Source of the DNA: Actinomycetota bacterium
GTDB taxonomy: Bacteria; Actinomycetota; Acidimicrobiia; IMCC26256; PALSA-555
Direction: 5' to 3'
NCBI GenBank assembly: GCA_003140175.1
Contig: PLJD01000057.1
Coordinates: 9,247 to 41,843 of the forward strand
Length of the DNA: 32,597 nt
Shown here in pieces: positions 23,676 to 30,874 of this stretch. A program made the position numbers and the translations under genes. The notes under the pieces are model-generated. The model saw only the letters and a list, made by a program, of their open reading frames with translations, searched no databases and was not told where the DNA came from. Numbering within the stretch: position 1 is the stretch's first letter; every line of letters starts with the position of its first letter.

Positions 23676-23923
23676 GTGGCCTCATCGTTGTGCGAGTCCG
23701 CGCCTCGGATCGCAAAACGGGCTATCAGGCCGCGCAACCAGGCACCCCCGGGGCGTCATGGTGGTGATAGTGCCAGAGACCCCGTAGGTAGGGACATGCC
23801 GGAAACAGGTCCCATGCCGCGCCTGGTGACGGACCGGGCCTCCACACGGGTGAAGACGCACGGGCCGCCCCGGAGATTTCAGCCGACCACGAGCGGTGGT
23901 CAACTAAGGCCGGACGGAGCATT
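23676..23923. other. Intergenic, no supported gene
   Basis: 248 bases between divergent genes. Short open frames on both strands have unconvincing composition. No repeat, promoter box or RNA gene could be supported. Confidence 0.4.
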
Positions 23924-24100
23924 GTGAACACATGTCCGGATCCGGACTGGCGACCGGCGATCCCCCTTGTACCGCGCGCCCTGTTCATGCCGATCCTGAT
24001 CGGCACGACCCGCGATCGACCCCGCATCGTGGTCCTGCGGGCGGCCTTCATCGGGGTCGCAGTTGCCGTGGCTTTCCTGGTGCTGGAGTCGTGGCGCTGA
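23924..24100 (+). CDS. Small single-pass membrane protein (58 aa)
   Basis: GTG 23924 is preceded by GGAG four bases upstream. The product has a polar Pro-rich N-terminus (TCPDPDWRPAIPLVPR), a short basic stretch (TTRDRPR) and one strong C-terminal membrane helix (VVLRAAFIGVAVAVAFLVLE) ending SWR. Third positions in the helix are G/C-biased as expected of coding DNA here. No family recognised. Support comes from the ribosome site and the coherent transmembrane segment. Confidence 0.45.
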   Translation: MNTCPDPDWRPAIPLVPRALFMPILIGTTRDRPRIVVLRAAFIGVAVAVAFLVLESWR

Positions 24101-24355
24101 TGCCAGCGGCGAGCAGGCGCGGGGACCAGGAGGTGGATGCGTAGCCGACGGGAGCGCGTCCGACTTCGCGGTCGAGACTGTCTCTCCTCAGCACACGTAC
24201 GATCGCTACGGCCGCTTGAACGGTAGGACGTGCGAGTTGATGATCATGCTCCCGAATGGCCTGCCACGCGCGCAGGCGCTCACCGAGCAGTCAGAACGAC
24301 GAGCCCGCCGCCCAAGGTGGGGGCACGACCAGCACGCCGGGACCACCCACGTCAT

Positions 24356-24535
24356 TCAGTCGCGCTGACCGAAGGCGACCAAGAGCCGGGCAGTTAGCCC
24401 CAGCAAACCGCCAGCAAAAAACATGACGAAGCCGACAAGGAGCAACTCACCGCTGTCGGCTACCGCTGCAGCTGCCATTACCAGCACCGCCGGAATCATC
24501 AGGAGCGTGGTGCCCCACTTGAGGATGGACGAGAT
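24356..24535 (-). CDS. Small two-helix membrane protein, possibly with a non-canonical AUC start
   Basis: The frame ending at TGA 24358-24356 encodes two hydrophobic segments, TTLLMIPAVLVMAAAAVA and LLLVGFVMFFAGGLLGLTA, joined by DSGE, with a basic end. A textbook AGGAGG lies at about 24545-24540, but the only codon at proper spacing is ATC (24535-24533); an in-frame TAG lies just upstream. The first conventional start, ATG 24499, falls inside the first membrane helix and would give 47 residues. Either an AUC start, a sequence error or the internal ATG is used. The 59-residue reading is given here. No family recognised. Confidence 0.4.
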   Translation of the reverse strand: MSSILKWGTTLLMIPAVLVMAAAAVADSGELLLVGFVMFFAGGLLGLTARLLVAFGQRD

Positions 24536-24578
24536 GACGACCTCCTAAACTGGAGCGCCGGAGCGCACGCATCCCTGA

Positions 24579-24854
24579 ATGTTCTCAGAATTCGCGGTAA
24601 GGAGCCGGCCGAATAGAGGTCTCTCCCGAGCCCACCACTCGATTGTCGACAGGGTCGAATTGACGACCACCGACCAGCTGGTGGTTTCGATCACCATCAC
24701 ACCGGGAGTGTTCTTGGGTGAGGACTCACCGGGCTCCCTGTTGACGATCGCTGGGAACCTGCTCAGCATCTCGGGGCTGCTTGCATTGGCGTTCGCACTG
24801 ATCTTGGTTGGGTGGCATCGGCGTCGGATCCGCAAAGCCGCCAGCTACCACTAG
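24579..24854 (+). CDS. Small membrane protein, hypothetical
   Basis: Up to 91 residues from ATG 24579. A TTG at 24659 behind AGGG would give a shorter form starting just before TTTDQLVVSITITPG. The C-terminal part has one strong membrane segment, LLSISGLLALAFALILVGW, followed by a basic cytoplasmic tail HRRRIRKA. No family recognised. It is divergent from the small membrane gene at 24356-24535. Start position uncertain. Confidence 0.4.
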   Translation: MFSEFAVRSRPNRGLSRAHHSIVDRVELTTTDQLVVSITITPGVFLGEDSPGSLLTIAGNLLSISGLLALAFALILVGWHRRRIRKAASYH

Positions 24855-25121
24855 GAGGCAGTCGATCGGAGTGAACGTAGCGGGGAGGTCCGTACCGATA
24901 ACTCTCCCGTCACCCGCCGAGCGATGAGAAAGTCTGGCTCATGCCAGAATTTCTGTATGGCTGAGCAACCCATCGGGACGACGTCTCAGTTCGAGCTCAC
25001 GCGCCCGGTTAGCCAGGTACGGTGCTCGCCATGAGCAGCCGCTTGGCACGGCTCCGGTGACGGCATGTCATCGAACGGGTCGGAGCAGCGGACAGGGTCG
25101 AGATCGCGCGGGAAGGCACGG

Positions 25122-25811
25122 ATGAAGCGGGCCGCCGGGTTGGGCACACTCGTCATCGCGGCCGGCGTCGCGGCAATGACTGCTTGTTCGGGAGGGTCTA
25201 CGACGACCGCCATTCCGAGCAACACACCCCACATCCGCTCAACCGCCGCCTCTCTGAGGCCAGGCCTCATCACGACCAAGGACCTGCGAAGCGTTCCGGA
25301 CCTTCCGACGCTCGAACCCGTGCCGCTCAAGCAAACCAACGCCTTCGAGAACCCCGATCCACGCGGACCCTGCGGCGCGAAGATCAGCCAACCTGATCTG
25401 TCCAAAGGCGCGACTGCGGTCTTCGAGTCGCAGGCGCCCCTGACCCTGAGCGACACCGTCCTGAACCTCGGGACGGCCGCAGCGACAAACTACCTGAGCA
25501 CGCTGTTGGCAGACGCTCGCCCTGGATGCCCTCCATATGAATCGACCACGAGCCAGGGCCAGACCCAAACCGTCACGCCGAGCGCATTCCTCGATCCCCT
25601 CAATGCCGGAGCTCAGCGCCTCGTCGTCCTCGAGAAAGCTACGGTGAATGACCAGACCGGCTACCTGGGATATGCAGTTGTCCGTCGTGACGGACTGATC
25701 GCCATCACGATGGTGGTCTCAGCACTACCTGTGTCTAGCGACACGATCCAAGCCCTCGCTACCCAGGTGGGCGACGCGCTCGGACGTGTCCGACCAGCCC
25801 AGCTTCCATGA
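25122..25811 (+). CDS. Exported lipoprotein, PknH-sensor-like
   Basis: 229 residues. ATG 25122 is chosen because GGAAGG precedes it and the product then begins with a classic lipoprotein signal: KR, hydrophobic LGTLVIAAGVAAM and lipobox MTAC with Cys24 as the lipid site. After a Ser/Thr-rich spacer, the mature part has LITTKDLRSVPDLP, a conserved CGAKI, central helix/strand SDTVLNLGTAAATNYL and GCPPYES, then GYLGYAVVRRDGLIAITMVV. This layout resembles the extracellular PknH-type sensor fold of actinobacteria, with two cysteines (CGAK, GCPP) that could pair. Function is probably ligand sensing or envelope-associated. The homology is remote. Confidence 0.7.
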   Translation: MKRAAGLGTLVIAAGVAAMTACSGGSTTTAIPSNTPHIRSTAASLRPGLITTKDLRSVPDLPTLEPVPLKQTNAFENPDPRGPCGAKISQPDLSKGATAVFESQAPLTLSDTVLNLGTAAATNYLSTLLADARPGCPPYESTTSQGQTQTVTPSAFLDPLNAGAQRLVVLEKATVNDQTGYLGYAVVRRDGLIAITMVVSALPVSSDTIQALATQVGDALGRVRPAQLP

Positions 25812-26068
25812 TTCCCGACGCACGTCCGAGCTATTGCAGCGCCAGGACGGCCCAGAGTGCTGGTGGGTTTTCGGGTCGACTCGCCCCTCCGACACGCACC
25901 CCTCCGACACACTTCACGTACACGCGACGGAACCGCAGCCACGGTCATGAGATCCTCGGCCGGCCGATAGTGAGCGTGATCCCGAGGACAGCGTAGACCG
26001 GGGCGCGCAACTCTGGGTCGGCTTCCGCGGGCACGGCCGGGGATGATGACCTCGCGTCGCGCGGCACG

Positions 26069-26788
26069 TCAGCGCGCGGCGAGCACGACGATTGCGACCG
26101 CGACGTACTGTGTGAGGTATCCCGCGAGCGTGAGTCCGTGGAACACTTCGTGATAGCCGAAGACGGCGGGGTGCGGGTCGGGTCGCCTGCGTCCGTAGAC
26201 GATCGCACCGAGCGTGTAGAAGATGCCGCCGAGGGCGATGAGCGCGGTGGCGGTCCAGCCCGCGTGACGCACCAGCGCGGGAAGGACCGGGAGGGCCACC
26301 CAGCCGAGGGCGACGTAGAGGGGGACATAGAGCCAGCGGGGTGCGGAGGTCCACACCATGTTGAACAGCGTCCCCGTGATCGCGCCGGCCCACACGGTCA
26401 CGAGCACCAAATCGCGTGTGGACCCGTCGAGCGCCAGGACGGCGACCGGCGTGTAGGTCCCCGCGATGATCAGGAAGATGTTCGAGTGGTCCAGGCGCTG
26501 GAGTACGGCTCGAGGTTTGGGTGACCAGTTGCCTCGGTGGTAGAGCGCGCTCACCCCGAAGAGCAGGCAGCAGGTGACGGCGTAGACGGAGGTCGCGGTG
26601 CGAGCTCGACCGCTGCCGGCCGCCACGACGAGCCCGGCACCGAGCATGAGCGCGACCGGGAACGCGCCGAGGTGCAGCACCCCTCGCCACCGCGGCTTGA
26701 CCGGAACCGGCCCGGTGTCCTCTGCCTCCGAGGACAGGGGAACTGCATTCACGCCCGAGGTGACGGTGAGGTCAGCGCGGCGGGTCAC
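26069..26788 (-). CDS. Hemolysin III / PAQR-family membrane protein
   Basis: 239 residues, seven-helix integral membrane protein of the HlyIII/YqfA group. Signature residues are present: the first metal histidine in ALYHRGNW, RLDHSNIFLIIAGTYTP in helix 3, and the C-terminal FGYHEVFHGLTLAG, whose histidines complete the Zn site of PAQR hydrolases. Start GTG 26788 overlaps the upstream small gene's TGA as GTGA, which favours it over GTG 26752. GC and codon bias are like the chromosomal left half rather than the surrounding accessory DNA. Role in membrane homeostasis or ceramidase-like hydrolysis is inferred from family. Confidence 0.88.
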   Translation of the reverse strand: MTRRADLTVTSGVNAVPLSSEAEDTGPVPVKPRWRGVLHLGAFPVALMLGAGLVVAAGSGRARTATSVYAVTCCLLFGVSALYHRGNWSPKPRAVLQRLDHSNIFLIIAGTYTPVAVLALDGSTRDLVLVTVWAGAITGTLFNMVWTSAPRWLYVPLYVALGWVALPVLPALVRHAGWTATALIALGGIFYTLGAIVYGRRRPDPHPAVFGYHEVFHGLTLAGYLTQYVAVAIVVLAAR

Positions 26789-26925
26789 GCCGCCGTGCGC
26801 GTGTCGGCGACGTCGTCGTAGGCCGGAGCGAGCCCGAGCGCGCTCCACTGAGGACGGCGCGGGGTGTCGACGAGCCCAATCTCCGAGGGGAACCGCACGA
26901 GCTTGGCAAGACCGGCGACGATCAT
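26785..26925 (-). CDS. Small conserved-context protein (46 aa), unknown
   Basis: A 46-residue frame with an N-terminal hydrophobic stretch (MIVAGLAKLVRFP) and an acidic end (YDDVADTRTAA). It is coupled at both sides: its ATG overlaps the stop of the acetyltransferase remnant (ATGA) and its TGA overlaps the start of the hemolysin III gene (GTGA). That double coupling is the main support. No family recognised; it may itself be the tail of a once-larger gene. Confidence 0.35.
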   Translation of the reverse strand: MIVAGLAKLVRFPSEIGLVDTPRRPQWSALGLAPAYDDVADTRTAA

Positions 26926-26999
26926 GGCCCCATGGTGCGGGTTGGCCCGCGCGGTGTCCAAACGTGCTCGAAGCCGAGGCGGTCGTAGATGCCGAGGGA
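26922..26999 (-). pseudogene. C-terminal remnant of a GNAT acetyltransferase
   Basis: The frame ending at TGA 26924-26922 reads SLGIYDRLGFEHVWTPRG, the typical last helix-strand of GNAT N-acetyltransferases (S-x-x-I-Y-x-R-L-G-F-E). It is cut immediately upstream by an in-frame TGA at 27002-27000, and no frame further upstream restores the acetyl-CoA-binding core. The gene has lost at least 100 residues. The break lies about 105 bases from copy 2 of the dispersed repeat, pointing to rearrangement there. Confidence 0.5.
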
Positions 27000-27104
27000 T
27001 CACGGCTCAGGTCCGCTACGCCGCCAGCATGATCCCCGTCGGAGAGCGACTCCTGCCAAGAGGTGCGCACGACTCATGTCGCCCTTGCAGGGCGAGGGTC
27101 AGGC

Positions 27105-27225
27105 GCAGGTCGAGTAGGGACCTGCATGGGTGTATATGCCTGGTGATAGCTGGGATCGAGAATGGGACTTGTCTCGAGCCTTGATGTGCTCGCCTTTGCC
27201 GTGTTCCTTGAGGTCTGACGAATGG
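27105..27225 (+). repeat. Hairpin-headed dispersed repeat, copy 2
   Basis: Second copy of the element at 19394-19519. It begins with the 7-base stem GCAGGTC (27105-27111) / GACCTGC (27119-27125) and a GAGTAGG loop, then the 42-base block 27119-27160 (37 of 42 identical to copy 1). The weaker tail includes GCTCGCCTT and ends near GAATGG. A further small hairpin CGCCC/GGGCG lies just upstream near 27080-27094. Together with the gene remnant at 26922-26999, it leaves 27000-27364 without an intact gene. Confidence 0.65.
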
Positions 27226-27364
27226 CTAACGCTTGAGGGAGTCGTTGCTCATAGCGTGTACGGCACTGGGACGACGCGACAAACGGCCCGTCAGTTCGGG
27301 ACCGCTCGGCGTTCTCGCGAGGGTCGCACGACGCGACTATCTTCGTGCCGGCCTCGAGCAAGAC

Positions 27365-28000
27365 GTGAAACCCGAGGTTGGGAGCCCAACCCCGGAGTCA
27401 GCACCCGCCGTGCACCCCAAGGATGAGCTGGAGGACCGAGGACAGGACCCGATCCCGCCAGAGCTGGCCTGGGTGTCGCATTGCCGAGACGAGATGCTTG
27501 GTGTGTACCGGGTTTGGCGCCAGTACCTGGAGCCCATTCCGGCCTTCGAGCGGGCTCTCGCCGACGTCTTCGACGAACCCATGTACAAGCGGGTGCAGGA
27601 CTACTTCGATGGGACGATGGACCCCATCGACGGCGCGGGAGCAGGCGAACGAGCTCGCACCCTCCTGCGGAACGCATTAGAGCGCGAATCCGGCACCGCA
27701 CCTGGTCCCCATCCCCCCAAGTCGGCCCCGGCAACTCTGCCGGCGGTCCCTGGCCCGCTCCTCCCAACCGCCGACGGCATCCGCTTTACGACTATCTCGG
27801 GCGCGCACTACGAGGTCGACTTCCTGCGAAGCAGAATCCGAACGTTTCAACAGATCGCGACCTGGCATGCCTTCTCGCAGATCAGCCTGATCGAGCCGGG
27901 ACGGCCGATCGAGATCACCTGGACCACCGGACCGCCGGCGACGACCACCACCGAGCCGGTCCTCGAAGCCTGGACCTATGACCCATCCACCACGGAGTGA
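27365..28000 (+). CDS. Hypothetical protein, unrecognised
   Basis: 211 residues from GTG 27365; the frame opens further upstream but overlaps the repeat. There is an acidic/Pro-rich N-terminus (PKDELEDRGQDPIPPELAW), a helical middle (GVYRVWRQYLEPIPAFERAL, VFDEPMYKRVQDYF), a Pro-rich linker (GPHPPKSAPATLPAVP) and a C-terminal segment with strands (IRFTTISGAHYEVDFL, RPIEITWTTG). Coding bias favours this strand. No signal peptide, membrane helix or known domain is seen. Start uncertain; ATG 27494 is an alternative. Confidence 0.5.
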   Translation: MKPEVGSPTPESAPAVHPKDELEDRGQDPIPPELAWVSHCRDEMLGVYRVWRQYLEPIPAFERALADVFDEPMYKRVQDYFDGTMDPIDGAGAGERARTLLRNALERESGTAPGPHPPKSAPATLPAVPGPLLPTADGIRFTTISGAHYEVDFLRSRIRTFQQIATWHAFSQISLIEPGRPIEITWTTGPPATTTTEPVLEAWTYDPSTTE

Positions 28001-28129
28001 CCAACCGGCTGATGCCCCGCCATCGCTGCTAACCAGATGGTCGTTAGCACGCACGACGCGGTCTGTAGGCTCCCGCTGGCTATTGGCGTGGATCGTGGAC
28101 GGCTGGATCGCCTGCTTGGGTAGACGAGG

Positions 28130-28732
28130 GTGAACCGCGAGGAGCCGGTTCCGCCGCCAGGTTGGGCGTGGGATCCGTCGAAGCGGCATGCCGAGCGCTT
28201 CTGGGACGGGACGGCGTGGACAGCCCGGGTTCGCGACAGCAGTGTGGAGAGTACCGACGCGGTTCTCCCCCACAGCGTTCCGATCCGTACCTCGGGAGGG
28301 AATGCCGTTTCGGACCCACCCCAAGGGCCGCTCCCGGGTGGGTTGTTTCCTCGTCGCAGAGACGCCCTGTTGTTGCTTGGTGGAGTAATGGGATGCTGGG
28401 CCGCGTTCTTGGTGCTGGCTCTGGCCATTCCACCGTCAAACGACGCGAATGCCAACTTGCCTCCGTGGGCTTTGCCAGCGGTTCCGCTCTTCTTTGTCGG
28501 GTTTTTCGCCGTGACGATCGCGGGGTATCAGATCCAGGAACAGATAACTGGTCGTCGCCCGCGAATGTTCTCGCCTGGCGACAGCTTCCGCATGCAGCTC
28601 AGACTGATTGCACCCTCGACGATTGCTGCCGCGGGCCGACGGGTCGGACTGAAGTCATCAATCGCGATCTGCTCTGCGTATTCCCTGCTGCTTGCGGGTC
28701 TTATCGTCTTCGTTAGCAAGGTCCCCTGGTGA
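28130..28732 (+). CDS. DUF2510-domain membrane protein
   Basis: 200 residues from GTG 28130. The N-terminal DUF2510 module is clear: PPPGWAWDPSKRHAERFWDG then TAWTARV. After a polar linker there are two strong membrane segments (LLLLGGVMGCWAAFLVLALA, ALPAVPLFFVGFFAVTIAG) and a third at the C-terminus (SAYSLLLAGLIVFVSKV). DUF2510 is a short actinobacterial module, usually next to membrane segments, with no settled function. A second DUF2510 piece exists at 23000-23176. Confidence 0.75.
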   Translation: MNREEPVPPPGWAWDPSKRHAERFWDGTAWTARVRDSSVESTDAVLPHSVPIRTSGGNAVSDPPQGPLPGGLFPRRRDALLLLGGVMGCWAAFLVLALAIPPSNDANANLPPWALPAVPLFFVGFFAVTIAGYQIQEQITGRRPRMFSPGDSFRMQLRLIAPSTIAAAGRRVGLKSSIAICSAYSLLLAGLIVFVSKVPW

Positions 28733-28795
28733 GGCGCGTCAACTGCCGTGCGCTTGAGTGGGGAGGGGCAATGAGGGGACTTTGTCACGGCGGCG

Positions 28796-28978
28796 ATGAT
28801 TCTCGCGATCGTCGCCGCGGGAGGACTGGCGAGTGTGGCTCCGAACCTCGACGCGAGCGTGACGAAGCCCGGTGTCATCCAGCTCAGTGATCTCGGGTCT
28901 GGATGGCGGGCGGGGCCACCGCCGACGTCGTCGGCCGAGCAATTCAATGGCGTCTCGGCGTGTGCAAACTTTTCCTAG
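28796..28978 (+). pseudogene. Truncated exported protein N-terminus
   Basis: 60 residues: a signal-like start (MILAIVAAGGLASVAP) followed by VTKPGVIQLSDLGSGWRAG and SACANF. This is the common beginning of actinobacterial exported sensor-type proteins (L-x-x-SDL-x-x-GW with a nearby Cys), but it ends in TAG after the first cysteine. No frame afterwards continues the domain, so it looks like a fragment. A genuine short exported peptide is the alternative. Confidence 0.4.
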
Positions 28979-29000
28979 CGAATGATCGCGTCGATCAGTG

Positions 29001-29285
29001 TCACAAAAGCGCAGCGACTAGCACCAAAATCACTCCGATGAGTTGCCGGCGCGCACCCCGGGAAAGACGTTTCCACGAGAGTCTCACGTGAAAGACGTCG
29101 GCGTTTTGTGCTGGGCAGCGCGCTGTGATGGCACCGACGGGTGCTTTTTGGTCGCTTCGATGGCATCCACCGCTGAAAGCATCCGTGACGATTTCGGCAG
29201 TCGTGCCATATGAGTTCGTGTGCAGGGAGGTGCGCTTGCGGGTGTCCGCCCCAGCGATCGAGCCGGCCGGGTCGGGTCCCCTCAT
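29001..29285 (-). CDS. Hypothetical protein with C-terminal hydrophobic tail
   Basis: 94 residues. The ATG at 29285 overlaps the TGA of the exported protein upstream (ATGA), suggesting coupling. The body is unremarkable, with three cysteines and basic stretches. The end (ARRQLIGVILVLVAALL) is a tail-anchor-like hydrophobic segment preceded by arginines. Weak coding signal; it could be a chance frame. A direct repeat GAAAGACGT (29062-29070 and 29090-29098) lies within it. Confidence 0.3.
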   Translation of the reverse strand: MRGPDPAGSIAGADTRKRTSLHTNSYGTTAEIVTDAFSGGCHRSDQKAPVGAITARCPAQNADVFHVRLSWKRLSRGARRQLIGVILVLVAALL

Positions 29286-29968
29286 GTGATCGCTTGGAGT
29301 CGCGCATATTGGGCCAGAGCGAGGGCTTCGACAGCGGCGCCTTCGTCGCTCGCAGATCCAGCGTTAGTGTTAGCGGCGGTGTCGATGAGATAGACGCCGT
29401 GTTGGAACACGACGACCGCGCCGTTCCCACCAGATGGTCCTGGCCCCACGAAGCCGAAGGCGTCGGGAATACCGGTCACTGCGAGCGCGATGGCTCGATG
29501 ACCTTTCTTCAATCCACGAGGCAACAGGGCACGGGTCCGGCGTGCGTAGAGCGTGGCACCGGCCTTGGACTTGAACTGGTAGAGAATGATGAAGTTCTGG
29601 GCGGTCTCGTCCGGGTTGGTCCACAGGCGCTGGAATCCTCGAAGGAAGCCAGCTCGTTCGAGAGCGGCTCGAGCCCCGGCCCCACCGTCGTCGTGTGCTG
29701 CCTTCGCCAGGTTCGATGGGCCGGTGTCTCCGACCGAGTTGGGCTGGAGCATGAAGCCGCTCGGGACGGTCGTGAGCATCAGCGCCTGAAGCGGCGGGCC
29801 TGCGGGTTGAGTGCTCGACGCTTGCAGCGTCGGACGTCCGGACCTGCTGTCAGCGCGCGCTGGTGCGGACAGGCCGACCATCAGGAGACACGATGCCGAC
29901 ACGACAAGGACCCCGCGGCCAGCCTGCCGTGTTCCTAACCAGCTCAGAAGAGATGGTCGCGCTCGCAC
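29282..29968 (-). CDS. Exported protein of unknown function
   Basis: 228 residues from GTG 29968. Basic start, hydrophobic core GVLVVSASCLLMVGLSA and a cleavage site at ARA before DSRSG form a standard Sec signal peptide. The mature domain begins QALMLTTVPSGFMLQPNSV and includes ARAALERAGFLRGFQRLW, NFIILYQFKSKAGATLYARR and AFGFVGPGPSGGNGAVVVFQHGVYLIDTAA. This pattern of strands and helices is seen in actinobacterial secreted proteins with an 'L-x-x-VP-x-GF' opening. No enzymatic motif is visible. Divergent from the HEAT-repeat gene. Confidence 0.7.
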   Translation of the reverse strand: MRARPSLLSWLGTRQAGRGVLVVSASCLLMVGLSAPARADSRSGRPTLQASSTQPAGPPLQALMLTTVPSGFMLQPNSVGDTGPSNLAKAAHDDGGAGARAALERAGFLRGFQRLWTNPDETAQNFIILYQFKSKAGATLYARRTRALLPRGLKKGHRAIALAVTGIPDAFGFVGPGPSGGNGAVVVFQHGVYLIDTAANTNAGSASDEGAAVEALALAQYARLQAIT

Positions 29969-30127
29969 GGCGGGCACCCTACAGGTGCCGTGGCGTCCTG
30001 CCTCAGATCTCAATTCTGGCCGGCTTGCTACCACGCCCCCACGCCGCGGGGTCTGGCGTGCGACGCGACGGCCGGTCTGATCAGAACGCGTTTGCCAGGC
30101 TCAGGCTTGCTGTGGTGTCGTGCTCGG

Positions 30128-30874
30128 ATGAGGCGCGGGTCGCTGGTTGATCGTTTGCCGCGTCGGCTCTGGCATTTGGGCAACTTGTATCTCGGGGCTC
30201 GACTGCACTTCTGCATCGGTCATGGCTCGTCGGATCCGGGGGTGACGGTGCGAACGGTGGAGTGGAACGGCCATGTGCTGGCTCGAGGCAAACAATGGGT
30301 CCGCGGCTTCCCGGACGGGCCGCTGCCCGACGACGTCGATCTCGACCAGGTGCTGTCCTATCGGGGGGATCCCGACCCGCAGGTGAGGCTCGAGGTCGCT
30401 GCCCAGCTGCCGTCCTGGGCGGGTGAGCCTCCTGACGATCGGGTCGTCGAGGCCCTGATCGACCTGACGGGCGACCCGGACGATGACGTCCGCTCGTGGG
30501 CCACCTTTGCCCTCTCCGGCCAGCTCCCTGCCGTGGATACGCCGGCGGTCGGGGCGGCGTTGTGGGCTCGGACCGCAGACCAGGACGCCGAAACGGCCCG
30601 CCACGCGCTTCGGGGATTGGCCCAGCGTCACGATCCACGAGCCTTCGGGCCGGTGGCCGAGGCGATCCAGCGGCCCGACGTCAACTATCAGCTGATTGAA
30701 GCCGCCGGTGCGTTCGGCGACGCCACGTTCCTCGATGCACTCGAGCGGCTCAAAGCCCGCGGCTGGGAGGCTGAGAACTACCCGTACGACCCTGTGCTGG
30801 ACCGGGCAATCGATGCCTGCCGGCCTCAGCCAGGCGAGCAGCAGGGCTCGGGGCTACCCGAGCGATCCGAGTGA
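30128..30874 (+). CDS. HEAT-repeat-type protein
   Basis: 248 residues from ATG 30128; a later start near VTVRTVEWNG (30240) is possible. From about residue 80 onward there are consecutive helical pairs with the D-P-D-x-x-V-R pattern of HEAT/PBS-lyase repeats: YRGDPDPQVRLEVAAQL, LTGDPDDDVRSWATFAL, TADQDAETARHALRGLA, then EAIQRPDVNYQLIEAAGAFG. Such solenoids are protein-binding scaffolds. Its stop overlaps the start of the FtsX-like secreted protein (GTGA), so the two are translationally coupled. Cytosolic; partner unknown. Confidence 0.75.
   Translation: MRRGSLVDRLPRRLWHLGNLYLGARLHFCIGHGSSDPGVTVRTVEWNGHVLARGKQWVRGFPDGPLPDDVDLDQVLSYRGDPDPQVRLEVAAQLPSWAGEPPDDRVVEALIDLTGDPDDDVRSWATFALSGQLPAVDTPAVGAALWARTADQDAETARHALRGLAQRHDPRAFGPVAEAIQRPDVNYQLIEAAGAFGDATFLDALERLKARGWEAENYPYDPVLDRAIDACRPQPGEQQGSGLPERSE

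Noticed and set aside
23816-23927. Short plus-strand frame ending in a GTGA overlap with the 58-aa membrane gene
   Set aside because: Composition is Arg/Pro/Thr-rich without structure and there is no ribosome site; the overlap alone is not enough.
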